Source of the DNA: Cinclus cinclus
Lineage: Eukaryota; Chordata; Aves; Passeriformes; Cinclidae
Reading direction: 5' to 3'
DNA length: 64,000 nucleotides
Assembly: GCF_963662255.1 (NCBI RefSeq)
Contig: NC_085073.1
Location: 558,001-622,000, forward strand
Below the pieces are notes generated by a model. That model did no database searches. It saw only the letters and a program-made list of their open reading frames with translations, and was not told where the DNA came from. Below, one piece after another: positions 8,817 through 21,792 of the stretch. The position numbers and the translations under genes are program-made. Within the stretch, counting starts at the first letter, position 1. Every line of letters begins with the position of its first letter.

Positions 8817-11236
8817 GTCACAATGGATCCTTGCTTCTCTTAACCCCTGTGGTGTCACAATGCATCCCATGCCCTTTTAGGCCACTTGATGTCACAATGA
8901 ATCATTTGATTCTTGGCCTCCATGGTGACATAATATATCCTTGCTTCTATTGGTCCCCGTGCTGTAACAATCCATCCCTGGCCATTTTAGGCCCCCTGGT
9001 GTCACAAGGGATCATTAGATTGTTAGCCTGCATTGGGTCACAATGGTTCCTTGCTTCTCTAAGCCCCTGTGGTGTCACAATGCATCCCATGCCCTTTTAG
9101 GCCACTTGGTGTTACAATGAATCATTTGAGTCTTGGTCTCTATTGTGTCATAATATTTCCATGTTTTTATTGTGCCCCATGCTTTCACAATTCATCCCTG
9201 GCCCTATTGCAACCCCTGGTGTCACAATGGATCATTAGATTGTTAGCCTGCATTGGGTCACAATGGTTCCTTGCTTCTCTTAACCTCTGTGGTGTCACAA
9301 TGCATTCCAAGCCCTTTTAGGCCACTTGGTCTTACAATGAACCATTTGATTCTTGGCCTTCATGGTGTCATAATGGTTCCTTGCTTCTATAGGTCTCCAT
9401 GCTGTCAAAGTTCATCCGTGGTCCTTTTGCGCCCCCTGGTGTCAAAAGGGATTCTAAGATTGTTAGCCTGCCTTGGGTCACAATGGTTCCTTGCTTCTCT
9501 TAACCCCTGTGGTGTCACAATGCATCCCATGCCCTTTTAGGCCACTTGATGTCACAATGAATCATTTGATTTTTGGCCTCCATGGTGGCATAATTGTACC
9601 AGGTTTTAATTGGGCCCCATGATTTCACAATTCATCCCTGGCCCTTTTAGGCCCATTGGTGTCACAAGGGACCATTAGATTGTTAGCCTCCATTGGGTAA
9701 CAATGGTTCCTTGCTTCTCTTAACCTCTGTGGTGTCACAATGCATTCCATGCCATTTTAGGCCACTTGATGTCACAATGAATCATTTGATTCTTGGCCTC
9801 CATGGTGGCATAATGGTTCCTTGTTTCTATTGGGCCCCATGCTTTCACAATTCATCCCTGGCCCTTTTACGCCCCCTTGTGTCAAATGGGATCCTGGGAT
9901 TATTAGCCTCCATTGGGTCACAATGGATCCTTGCTTCTCTTAACCCCTGTGGTGTCACAATGCATCCCATGCCCTTTTAGGCCACTTGATGTCACAATGA
10001 ATCATTTGATTCTTGGCCTCCATGGTGACATAATAGATCCTTGCTTCTATTGGTCCCCGTGCTGTAACAATCCATCCCTGGCCATTTTAGGCCCCCTGGT
10101 GTCACAAGGGATCATTAGATTGTTAGCCTGCATTGGGTCAAAATGGTTCCTTGCTTCTCTTAGGCCCTGTGGTGTCACAATGCATCCCATGCCCTTTTAG
10201 GCCACTTGGTGTTACAATGAATCATTTGAGTCTTGGTCTCTATTGTGTCATAATATTTCCATGTTTTTATTGTGCCCCATGCTTTCACAATTCATCCCTG
10301 GCCCTATTGCAACCCCTGGTGTCACAATGGATCATTAGATTGTTAGCCTGCATTGGGTCGCAATGGTTCCTTGCTTCTCTTAACCTCTGTGGTGTCACAA
10401 TGCATTCCAAGACCTTATAGGCCACTTGGTCTTACAATGAACCATTTGATTCTTGGCCTTCATGGTGTCATAATGGTTCCTTGCTTCTATAGGTCCCCAT
10501 GCTGTCACAGTTCATCCGTGGTCCTTTTGCGCCCCCTGGTGTCAAAAGGGATTCTAAGATTGTTAGCCTGCCTTGGGTCACAATGGTTCCTTGCTTCTCT
10601 TAACCCGTGTGGTGTCACAATGCATCCCATGCCCTTTTAGGCCACTTGATGTCACAATGAATCATTTGATTTTTGGCCTCCATGGTGGCATAATTGTACC
10701 AGGTTTTAATTGGGCCCCATGCTTTCACAATTCATCCCTGGCCCTTTTAGGCCCATTGGTGTCACAAGGGACCATTAGATTGTTAGCCTGCATTGGGTCA
10801 CAATGGTTCCTTGCTTCTCTTAACCTCTGTGGTGTCACAATGCATTCCATGCCATTTTAGGCCACTTGATGTCACAATGAATCATTTGATTCTTGGCCTC
10901 CATGATGCCATAATAGTTCCTTGTTTCTATTGGGCCCCATGCTGTCACAGTTCATCCGTGGTCCTTTTGCGCCCCCTGGTGTCAAAAGGGATTCTAAGAT
11001 TGTTAGCCTGCCTTGGGTCACAATGGTTCCTTGCTTCTCTTAACCCCTGTGGTGTCACAATGCATCCCATGCCCTTTTAGGCCACTTGATGTCACAATGA
11101 ATAATTTGATTTTTGGCCTCCATGGTGGCATAATTGTACCAGGTTTTAATTGGGCCCCATGATTTCACAATTCATCCCTGGCCCTTTTAGGCCCATTGGT
11201 GTCACAAGGGACCATTAGATTGTTAGCCTCCATTGG
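8597..11236 (+). repeat. 12-monomer HOR, copy 1 (5-mer + 7-mer, 2640 bp)
   Basis: Monomer order is m d y r g, then m d y r g a g. The next copy at 11237-13876 repeats it. Between about 7722-10107 and 10362-12747 the two agree with roughly six substitutions that I could find. Shared rare variants include TAATATATCC, AGGTCTCCATGCTGTCAAAG and CCATGATGCC. Confidence 0.88.
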
Positions 11237-13876
11237 GTAACAATGGTTCCTTGCTTCTCTTAACCTCTGTGGTGTCACAATGCATTCCATGCCATTTTTG
11301 GCCACTTGATGTCACAATGAATCATTTGATTCTTGGCCTCCATGGTGGCATAATGGTTCCTTGTTTCTATTGGGCCCCATGCTGTCACAATTCATCCCTG
11401 GCCCTTTTACGCCCCCTGGTGTCAAATGGGATCCTGGGATTATTAGCCTCCATTGGGTCACAATGGATCCTTGCTTCTCTTAACCCCTGTGGTGTCACAA
11501 TGCATCCCATGCCCTTTTAGGCCACTTGATGTCACAATGAATCATTTGATTCTTGGCCTCCATGGTGACATAATATATCCTTGCTTCTATTGGTCCCCGT
11601 GCTGTAACAATCCATCCCTGGCCATTTTAGGCCCCCTGGTGTCACAAGGGATCATTAGATTGTTAGCCTGCATTGGGTCACAATGGTTCCTTGCTTCTCT
11701 TAGCCCCTGTGGTGTCACAATGCATCCCATGCCCTTTTAGGCCACTTGGTGTTACAATGAATCATTTGAGTCTTGGTCTCTATTGTGTCATAATATTTCC
11801 ATGTTTTTATTGTGCCCCATGCTTTCACAATTCATCCCTGGCCCTATTGCAACCCCTGGTGTCACAATGGATCATTAGATTGTTAGCCTGCATTGGGTCA
11901 CAATGGTTCCTTGCTTCTCTTAACCTCTGTGGTGTCACAATGCATTCCAAGCCCTTTTAGGCCACTTGGTCTTACAATGAACCATTTGATTCTTGGCCTT
12001 CATGGTGTCATAATGGTTCCTTGCTTCTATAGGTCTCCATGCTGTCAAAGTTCATCCGTGGTCCTTTTGCGCCCCCTGGTGTCAAAAGGGATTCTAAGAT
12101 TGTTAGCCTGCCTTGGGTCACAATGGTTCCTTGCTTCTCTTAACCCCTGTGGTGTCACAATGCATCCCATGCCCTTTTAGGCCACTTGATGTCACAATGA
12201 ATAATTTGATTTTTGGCCTCCATGGTGGCATAATTGTACCAGGTTTTAATTGGGCCCCATGATTTCACAATTCATCCCTGGCCCTTTTAGGCCCATTGGT
12301 GTCACAAGGGACCATTAGATTGTTAGCCTCCATTGGGTAACAATGGTTCCTTGCTTCTCTTAACCTCTGTGGTGTCACAATGCATTCCATGCCATTTTAG
12401 GCCACTTGATGTCACAATGAATCATTTGATTCTTGGCCTCCATGGTGGCATAATGGTTCCTTGTTTCTATTGGGCCCCATGCTTTCACAATTCATCCCTG
12501 GCCCTTTTACGCCCCCTGGTGTCAAATGGGATCCTGGGATTATTAGCCTCCATTGGGTCACAATGGATCCTTGCTTCTCTTAACCCCTGTGGTGTCACAA
12601 TGCATCCCATGCCCTTTTAGGCCACTTGATGTCACAATGAATCATTTGATTCTTGGCCTCCATGGTGACATAATAGATCCTTGCTTCTATTGGTCCCCGT
12701 GCTGTAACAATCCATCCCTGGCCATTTTAGGCCCCCTGGTGTCACAATGGATCATTAGATTGTTAGCCTGCATTGGGTCACAATGGTTCCTTGCTTCTCT
12801 TAGCCCCTGTGGTGTCACAATGCATCCCATGGCCTTTTAGGCCACTTGGTGTTACAATGAATCATTTGAGTCTTGGTCTCTATTGTGTCATAATATTTCC
12901 ATGTTTTTATTGTGCCCCATGCTTTCACAATTCATCCCTGGCCCTATTGCAACCCCTGGTGTCACAATGGATCATTAGATTGTTAGCCTGCATTGGGTCA
13001 CAATGGTTCCTTGCTTCTCTTAACCTCTGTGGTGTCACAATGCATTCCAAGCCCTTTTAGGCCACTTGGTCTTACAATGAACCATTTGATTCTTGGCCTT
13101 CATGGTGTCATAATGGTTCCTTGCTTCTATAGGTCCCCATGCTGTCACAGTTCATCCGTGGTCCTTTTGCGCCCCCTGGTGTCAAAAGGGATTCTAAGAT
13201 TGTTAGCCTGCCTTGGGTCACAATGGTTCCTTGCTTCTCTTAAGCCCTGTGGTGTCACAATGCATCCCATGCCCTTTTAGGCCACTTGATGTCACAATGA
13301 ATCATTTGATTTTTGGCCTCCATGGTGGCATAATTGTACCAGGTTTTAATTGGGCCCCATGCTTTCACAATTCATCCCTGGCCCTCTTAGGCCCATTGGT
13401 GTCACAAGGGACCATTAGATTGTTAGCCTGCATTGGGTCACAATGGTTCCTTGCTTCTCTTAACCTCTGTGGTGTCACAATGCATTCCATGCCATTTTAG
13501 GCCACTTGATGTCACAATGAATCATTTGATTCTTGGCCTCCATGGTGCCATAATAGTTCCTTGTTTCTATTGGGCCCCATGCTGTCACAGTTCATCCGTG
13601 GTCCTTTTGCGCCCCCTGGTGTCAAAAGGGATTCTAAGATTGTTAGCCTGCCTTGGGTCACAATGGTTCCTTGCTTCTCTTAACCCCTGTGGTGTCACAA
13701 TGCATCCCATGCCCTTTTAGGCCACTTGATGTCACAATGAATCATTTGATTCTTGGCCTCCATGGTGGCATAATTGTACCAGGTTTTAATTGGGCCCCAT
13801 GATTTCACAATTCATCCCTGGCCCTTTTAGGCCCATTGGTGTCACAAGGGACCATTAGATTCTTAGCCTCCATTGG
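11237..13876 (+). repeat. 12-monomer HOR, copy 2 (5-mer + 7-mer, 2640 bp)
   Basis: Same order m d y r g / m d y r g a g. It diverges from copy 1 at its right end, where the y monomer has TAGCCCCTG and CCCATGGCC instead of TAGGCCCTG and CCCATGCCC. From about 13081 a short further similarity to 14181-14800 (offset 1100) is seen, both with CTTAAGCCCTG. Confidence 0.85.
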
Positions 13877-14096
13877 GTAACAATGGTTCCTTGCTTCTCT
13901 TAACCCCTGTGGTGTCACAATGCATTCCATGCCATTTTAGGCCACTTGGTGTTACAATGAATCATTTGAGTCTTGGTCTCTATTGTGTCATAATATTTCC
14001 ATGTTTTTATTGTGCCCCATGCTTTCACAATTCATCCCTGGCCCTATTGCAACCCCTGGTGTCACAATGGATCATTAGATTGTTAGCCTGCATTGG
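13877..14096 (+). repeat. Hybrid monomer with a/m-like left end and y right end
   Basis: Begins GTAACAATGG and carries CATTCCATGCCATTTTAGG, as a or m monomers do, then switches between about 13934 and 13949 to GGTGTTACAATGAATC and the full y type. Normal y monomers have CATCCCATGCCC or similar at that place. Confidence 0.82.
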
Positions 14097-16032
14097 GTCA
14101 CAATGGTTCCTTGCTTCTCTTAACCTCTGTGGTGTCACAATGCATTCCAAGACCTTATAGGCCACTTGGTCTTACAATGAACCATTTGATTCTTGGCCTT
14201 CATGGTGTCATAATGGTTCCTTGCTTCTATAGGTCCCCATGCTGTCACAGTTCATCCGTGGTCCTTTTGCGCCCCCTGGTGTCAAAAGGGATTCTAAGAT
14301 TGTTAGCCTGCCTTGGGTCACAATGGTTCCTTGCTTCTCTTAAGCCCTGTGGTGTCACAATGCATCCCATGCCCTTTTAGGCCACTTGATGTCACAATGA
14401 ATCATTTGATTTTTGGCCTCCATGGTGGCATAATTGTACCAGGTTTTAATTGGGCCCCATGCTTTCACAATTCATCCCTGGCCCTTTTAGGCCCATTGGT
14501 GTCACAAGGGACCATTAGATTGTTAGCGTCCATTGGGTCACAATGGTTCCTTGCTTCTCTTAACCTCTGTGGTGTCACAATGCATTCCATGCCATTTTAG
14601 GCCACTTGATGTCACAATGAATCATTTGATTCTTGGCCTCCATGGTGCCATAATAGTTCCTTGTTTCTATTGGGCCCCATGCTGTCACAGTTCATCCGTG
14701 GTCCTTTTGCGCCCCCTGGTGTCAAAAGGGATTCTAAGATTGTTAGCCTGCCTTGGGTCACAATGGTTCCTTGCTTCTCTTAACCCCTGTGGTGTCACAA
14801 TGCATCCCATGCCCTTTTAGGCCACTTGATGTCACAATGAATCATTTGATTTTTGGCCTCCATGGTGGCATAATTGTACCAGGTTTTAATTGGGCCCCAT
14901 GATTTCACAATTCATCCCTGGCCCTTTTAGGCCCATTGGTGTCACAAGGGACCATTAGATTGTTAGCCTCCATTGGGTAACAATGGTTCCTTGCTTCTCT
15001 TAACCTCTGTGGTGTCACAATGCATTCCATGCCATTTTAGGCCACTTGATGTCACAATGAATCATTTGATTCTTGGCCTCCATGGTGGCATAATGGTTCC
15101 TTGTTTCTATTGGGCCCCATGCTGTCACAATTCATCCCTGGCCCTTTTACGCCCCCTGGTGTCAAATGGGATCCTGGGATTATTAGCCTCCATTGGGTCA
15201 CAATGGATCCTTGCTTCTCTTAACCCCTGTGGTGTCACAATGCATCCCATGCCCTTTTAGGCCACTTGATGTCACAATGAATCATTTGATTCTTGGCCTC
15301 CATGGTGTCATAATAGTTCCTTGTTTCTATTGGGCCCCATGTTGTCACAGTTCATCCGTGGTCCTTTTGCGCCCCCTGGTGTCAAAAGGGATTCAAAGAT
15401 TGTTAGCCTGCCTTGGGTCACAATGGTTCCTTGCTTCTCTTAACCTCTGTGGTGTCACAATGCATCCCATGCCCTTTTAGGCCACTTGATGTCACAATGA
15501 ATCATTTGATTCTTGGCCTCCATGGTGACATAATAGATCCTTGCTTCTATTGGTCCCCGTGCTGTAACAATCCATCCCTGGCCATTTTAGGCCCCCTGGT
15601 GTCACAAGTGATCATTAGATTGTTAGCCTCCATTGGGTCACAATGGTTCCTTGCTTCTCTTAGCCCCTGTGGTGTCACAATGCATCCCATGCCCTTTTAG
15701 GCCACTTGGTGTTACAATGAATCATTTGATTCTTGGCCTCCATGGTGACATAATAGTTCCTTGTTTCTATTGGGCCCCATGCTGTCACAGTTCATCCGTG
15801 GTCCTTTTGCGCCCCCTGGTGTCAAAAGGGATTCAAAGATTGTTAGCCTGCCTTGGGTCACAATGGTTCCTTGCTTCTCTTAACCTCTGTGGTGTCACAA
15901 TGCATTCCAAGCCCTTTTAGGCCACTTGGTCTTACAATGAACCATTTGATTCTTGGCCTTCATGGTGTCATAATGGTTCCTTGCTTCTATAGGTCCCCAT
16001 GCTGTCACAGTTCATCCGTGGTCCTTTTGCGC

Positions 16033-16948
16033 CCCCTGGTGTCAAAAGGGATTCTAAGATTGTTAGCCTGCCTTGGGTCACAATGGTTCCTTGCTTCTCT
16101 TAACCCCTGTGGTGTCACAATGCATCCCATGCCCTTTTAGGCCACTTGATGTCACAATGAATCATTTGATTTTTGGCCTCCATGGTGGCATAATTGTACC
16201 AGGTTTTAATTGGGCCCCATGCTTTCACAATTCATCCCTGGACCTTTTAGGCCCATTGGTGTCACAAGGGACCATTAGATTGTTAGCCTCCATTGGGTCA
16301 CAATGGTTCCTTGCTTCTCTTAACCTCTGTGGTGTCACAATGCATTCCATGCCATTTTAGGCCACTTGATGTCACAATGAATCATTTGATTCTTGGCCTC
16401 CATGGTGGCATAATAGTTCCTTGTTTCTATTGGGCCCCATGCTGTCACAGTTCATCCGTGGTCCTTTTGCACCCCCTGGTGTCAAAAGGGATTCTAAATT
16501 GTTAGCCTGCCTTGGGTCACAATGGTTCCTTGCTTCTCTTAACCCCTGTGGTGTCACAATGCATCCCATGCCCTTTTAGGCCACTTGATGTCACAATGAA
16601 TCATTTGATTTTTGGCCTCCATGGTGGCATAATTATACCAGGTTTTAATTGGGCCCCATGATTTCACAATTCATCCCTGGCCCTTTTAGGCCCATTGGTG
16701 TCACAAGGGACCATTAGATTGTTAGCCTCCATTGGGTAACAATGGTTCCTTGCTTCTCTTAACCTCTGTGGTGTCACAATGCATTCCATGCCATTTTAGG
16801 CCACTTGATGTCACAATGAATCATTTGATTCTTGGCCTCCATGGTGGCATAATGGTTCCTTGTTTCTATTGGGCCCCATGCTGTCACAATTCATCCCTGG
16901 CCCTTTTACGCCCCCTGGTGTCAAATGGGATCCTGGGATTATTAGCCT
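16033..16948 (+). repeat. Block duplicate, left copy (offset 1979 bp = 9 monomers minus 1 bp)
   Basis: Matches 18012-18927. Both copies share GGACCTTTTAGG (16242/18221), AATTATACCAGG (16630/18609) and the same 1-bp deletion in GGGATTCTAAATTG (about 16496 and 18475). The shared deletion shows that the segment was copied as a block. Confidence 0.9.
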
Positions 16949-18934
16949 CCATTGGGTCACAATGGATCCTTGCTTCTCTTAACCCCTGTGGTGTCACAAT
17001 GCATCCCATGCCCTTTTAGGCCACTTGATGTCACAATGAATCATTTGATTCTTGGCCTCCATGGTGGCATAATAGATCCTTGCTTCTATTGGTCCCCGTG
17101 CTGTAACAATCCATCCCTGGCCATTTTAGGCCCCCTGGTGTCACAAGGGATCATTAGATTGTTAGCCTGCATTGGGTCACAATGCTTCCTTGATTCTCTT
17201 AGGCCCTGTGGTGTCACAATGCATCCCATGCCCTTTTAGGCCACTTGATGTCACAATGAATCATTTGATTCTTGGCCTCCATGGTGTCATAATGCTTCCT
17301 TGTTTCTATTGGGCCCCATGCTGTCACAATTCATCCCTGGTCCTTTTGCGCCCCCTGGTGTCAAATGGGATCCTGGGATTATTAGCCTCCATTGGGTCAC
17401 AGTGGATCCTTGCTTCTCTTAACCTCTGTGGTGTCACAATGCATCCCATGCCATTTTAGGCCACTTGATGTCACAATGAATCATTTGATTCTTGGCCTCC
17501 ATGGTGACATAATAGATCCTTGCTTCTATTGGTCCCCGTGCTGTAACAATCCATCCCTGGCCATCTTAGGCCCCCTGGTGTCACAAGGGATCATTAGATT
17601 GTTAGCCTGCATTGGGTCACAATGGTTCCTTGCTTCTCTTAGGCCCTGTGGTGTCACAATGCATCCCATGGCCTTTTAGGCCACTTGGTGTTACAATGAA
17701 TCATTTGAGTCTTGGTCTATATTGTGTCATAATATTTCCATGTTTTTATTGTGCCCCATGCTTTCACAATTCATCCCTGGCCCTATTGCAACCCCTGGTG
17801 TCACAATGGATCATTAGATTGTTAGCCTGCATTGGGTCACAATGGTTCCTTGCTTCTCTTAACCTCTGTGGTGTCACAATGCATTCCAAGAACTTAAAGG
17901 CCACTTGGTCTTACAATGAACCATTTGATTCTTGGCCTTCATGGTGTCATGATGGTTCCTTGCTTCTATAGGTCCCCATGCTGTCACAGTTCATCCGTGG
18001 TCCTTTTGCACCCCCTGGTGTCAAAAGGGATTCTAAGATTGTTAGCCTGCCTTGGGTCACAATGGTTCCTTGCTTCTCTTAACCCCTGTGGTGTCACAAT
18101 GCATCCCATGCCCTTTTAGGCCACTTGATGTCACAATGAATCATTTGATTTTTGGCCTCCATGGTGGCATAATTGTACCAGGTTTTAATTGGGCCCCATG
18201 CTTTCACAATTCATCCCTGGACCTTTTAGGCCCATTGGTGTCACAAGGGACCATTAGATTGTTAGCCTCCATTGGGTCACAATGGTTCCTTGCTTCTCTT
18301 AACCTCTGTGGTGTCACAATGCATTCCATGCCATTTTAGGCCACTTGATGTCACAATGAATCATTTGATTCTTGGCCTCCATGGTGGCATAATAGTTCCT
18401 TGTTTCTATTGGGCCCCATGCTGTCACAGTTCATCCGTGGTCCTTTTGCACCCCCTGGTGTCAAAAGGGATTCTAAATTGTTAGCCTGCCTTGGGTCACA
18501 ATGGTTCCTTGCTTCTCTTAACCCCTGTGGTGTCACAATGCATCCCATGCCCTTTTAGGCCACTTGATGTCACAATGAATCATTTGATTTTTGGCCTCCA
18601 TGGTGGCATAATTATACCAGGTTTTAATTGGGCCCCATGATTTCACAATTCATCCCTGGCCCTTTTAGGCCCATTGGTGTCACAAGGGACCATTAGATTG
18701 TTAGCCTCCATTGGGTAACAATGGTTCCTTGCTTCTCTTAACCTCTGTGGTGTCACAATGCATTCCATGCCATTTTAGGCCACTTGATGTCACAATGAAT
18801 CATTTGATTCTTGGCCTCCATGGTGGCATAATGGTTCCTTGTTTCTATTGGGCCCCATGCTGTCACAATTCATCCCTGGCCCTTTTACGCCCCCTGGTGT
18901 CAAATGGGATCCTGGGATTATTAGCCTGCCTTGG

Positions 18935-19154
18935 GTCACAATGGATCCTTGCTTCTCTTAACCCCTGTGGTGTCACAATGCATCCCATGCCCTTTTAGGC
19001 CACTTGATGTCACAATGAATCATTTGAGTCTTGGTCTCTATTGTGTCATAAAATTTCCATGTTTTTATTGTGCCCCATGCTTTCACAATTCATCCCTGGC
19101 CCTGTTGCAACCCCTGGTGTCACAATGGATCATTAGATTGTTAGCCTGCATTGG
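18935..19154 (+). repeat. Hybrid monomer with d-like left end and y right end
   Basis: Reads CACTTGATGTCACAATG as in d, g or m, then GAGTCTTGGTCTC as in y. The switch lies between about 19008 and 19028. It also has GTCATAAAATTTCC in place of the usual ATAATATTTCC. Confidence 0.82.
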
Positions 19155-20692
19155 GTCACAATGGTTCCTTGCTTCTCTTAACCTCTGTGGTGTCACAATG
19201 CATCCCATGCCCTTTTAGGCCACTTGATGTCACAATGAATCATTTGATTTTTGGCCTCCATGGTGGCATAATTGTACCAGGTTTAATTGGGCCCCATGAT
19301 TTCACAATTCATCCCTGGTCCTTTTAGGCCCATTGGTGTCACAAGGGACCATTAGATTGTTAGCCTCCATTGGGTAACAATGGTTCCTTGCTTCTCTTAA
19401 CCTCTGTGGTGTCACAATGCATTCCATGCCATTTTAGGCCACTTGATGTCACAATGAATCATTTGATTCTTGGCCTCCATGGTGGCATAATGGTTCCTTG
19501 TTTCTATTGGGCCCCATGCTGTCACAATTCATCCCTGGCCCTTTTACGCCCCCTGGTGTCAAATGGGATCCTGGGATTATTAGCCTCCATTGGGTCACAA
19601 TGGATCCTTGCTTCTCTTAACCCCTGTGGTGTCACAATGCATCCCATGCATTTTAGGCCACTTGATGTCACAATGAATCATTTGATTCTTGGCCTCCATG
19701 GTGGCATAATTGTACCAGGTTTTAATTGGGCCCCATGCTTTCACAATTCATCCCTGGCCCATTTAGGCCCATTGGTGTCACAAGGGACCATTAGATTGTT
19801 AGCCTCCATTGGTTCACAATGGTTCCTTGCTTCTCTTAACCTCTGTGGTGTCACAATGCATCCCATGCCCTTTTAGGCCACTTGATGTCACAATGAATCA
19901 TTTGATTCTTGGCCTCCATGGTGACATAATAGATCCTTGCTTCTATTGGTCCCCGTGCTGTAACAATCCATCCCTGGCCATTTTAGGCCCCCTGGTGTCA
20001 CAAGGGATCATTAGATTGTTAGCCTGCATTGGGTCACAATGGTTCCTTGCTTCTCTTAGGCCCTGTGGTGTCACAATGCATCCCATGCCCTTCTAGGCCA
20101 CTTGGTGTTACAATGAATCATTTGAGTCTTGGTCTCTATTGTGTCATAATATTTCCATGTTTTTATTGTGCCCCATGCTTTCACAATTCATCCCTGGCCC
20201 TATTGCAACCCCTGGTGTCACAATGGATCATTAGATTGTTAGCCTGCATTGGGTCACAATGGTTCCTTGCTTCTCTTAACCTCTGTGGTGTCACAATGCA
20301 TTCCAAGCCCTTTTAGGCCACTTGGTCTTACAATGAACCATTTGATTCTTGGCCTTCATGGTGTCATAATGGTTCCTTGCTTCTATAGGTCCCCATGCTG
20401 TCACAGTTCATCCGTGGTCCTTTTGCGCCCCCTGGTGTCAAAAGGGATTCTAAGATTGTTAGCCTGCCTTGGGTCACAATGGTTCCTTGCTTCTCTTAAC
20501 CCCTGTAGTGTCACAATGCATCCCATGCCCTTTTAGGCCACTTGATGTCACAATGAATCATTTGATTTTTGGCCTCCATGGTGGCATAATTGTACCAGGT
20601 TTTAATTGGGCCCCATGCTTTCACAATTCATCCCTGGCCCTTTTAGGCCCATTGGTGTCACAAGGGACCATTAGATTGTTAGCCTCCATTGG

Positions 20693-21792
20693 GTAACAAT
20701 GGTTCCTTGCTTCTCTTAACCTCTGTGGTGTCACAATGCATTCCATGCCATTTTAGGCCACTTGATGTCACAATGAATCATTTGATTCTTGGCCTCCATG
20801 GTGCCATAATGGTTCCTTGTTTCTATTGGGCCCCATGCTGTCACAATTCATCCCTGGCCCTTTTACGCCCCCTGGTGTCAAATGGGATCCTGGGATTATT
20901 AGCCTCCATTGGGTCACAATGGATCCTTGCTTCTCTTAACCCCTGTGGTGTCACAATGCATCCCATGCCCTTTTAGGCCACTTGATGTCACAATGAATCA
21001 TTTGATTCTTGGCCTCCATGGTGACATTATATATCCTTGCTTCTATTGGTCCCCGTGCTGTAACAATCCATCCCTGGCCATTTTAGGCCCCCTGGTGTCA
21101 CAAGGGATCATTAGATTGTTAGCCTGCATTGGGTCACAATGGTTCCTTGCTTCTCTTAGGCCCTGTGGTGTCACAATGCATCCCATGCCCTTTTAGGCCA
21201 CTTGGTGTTACAATGAATCATTTGAGTCTTGGTCTCTATTGTGTCATAATATTTCCATGTTTCTATTGTGCCCCATGCTTTCACAATTCATCCCTGGCCC
21301 TATTGCAACCCCTGGTGTCACAATGGATCATTAGATTGTTAGCCTGCATTGGGTCACAATGGTTCCTTGCTTCTCTTAACCTCTGTGGTGTCACAATGCA
21401 TTCCAAGACCTTATAGGCCACTTGGTCTTACAATGAACCATTTGATTCTTGGCCTTTATGGTGTCATGATGGTTCCTTGCTTCTATAGGTCCCCATGCTG
21501 TCACAGTTCATCCGTGGTCCTTTTGCGCCCCCTGGTGTCAAAAGGGATTCTAAGATTGTTAGCCTGCCTTGGGTCACAATGGTTCCTTGCTTCTCTTAAG
21601 CCCTGTGGTGTCACAATGCATCCCATGCCCTTTTAGGCCACTTGATGTCACAATGAATCATTTGATTTTTGGCCTCCATGGTGGCATAATTGTACCAGGT
21701 TTTAATTGGGCCCCATGCTTTCACAATTCATCCCTGGCCCTTTTAGGCCCATTGGTGTCACAAGGGACCATTAGATTGTTAGCCTCCATTGG
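20693..21792 (+). repeat. Canonical 5-monomer HOR m-d-y-r-g (1100 bp)
   Basis: A clean example of the commonest cycle: m 20693, d 20913, y 21133, r 21353, g 21573, and m again at 21793. GGATCC sites at 20885 and 21985 are exactly 1100 bp apart. The same order occurs many times, for example from 8597, 9697, 11237, 12337, 24872, 27951, 29711, 30811, 32131 and 33231. Confidence 0.92.

Larger units (their letters stand above)
13877..20692 (+). repeat. Array segment 3: shuffled monomer order with several hybrids
   Basis: Order read from 13877: y r g a g m a d a r g a g m d m d y r g a g m y g m g d y r g. No cycle runs twice in succession except the 9-monomer duplication near 16-19 kb. Four of the single-base deletions of the window lie here (16496, 18475, 19281, 19649). 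This stretch separates the more orderly arrays on either side. Confidence 0.82.

Noticed and set aside
16372..16569. Minus-strand frames of 61-65 codons (also 18351, 44451, 44533, 57867, 57949, 62926, 63008)
   Set aside because: They occur only where a small indel joins frames, and are antisense shadows of the repeat.
19370..19876. Longer 168-codon frames (also at 23329 and 26408) and 141-codon frames (35647, 46644) as possible genes
   Set aside because: The 168-codon frames arise because a 1-bp deletion joins two monomer frames; the 141-codon frames arise from a substitution removing the usual stop (TTTTAGG to TTTTTGG). Copies follow block duplication.
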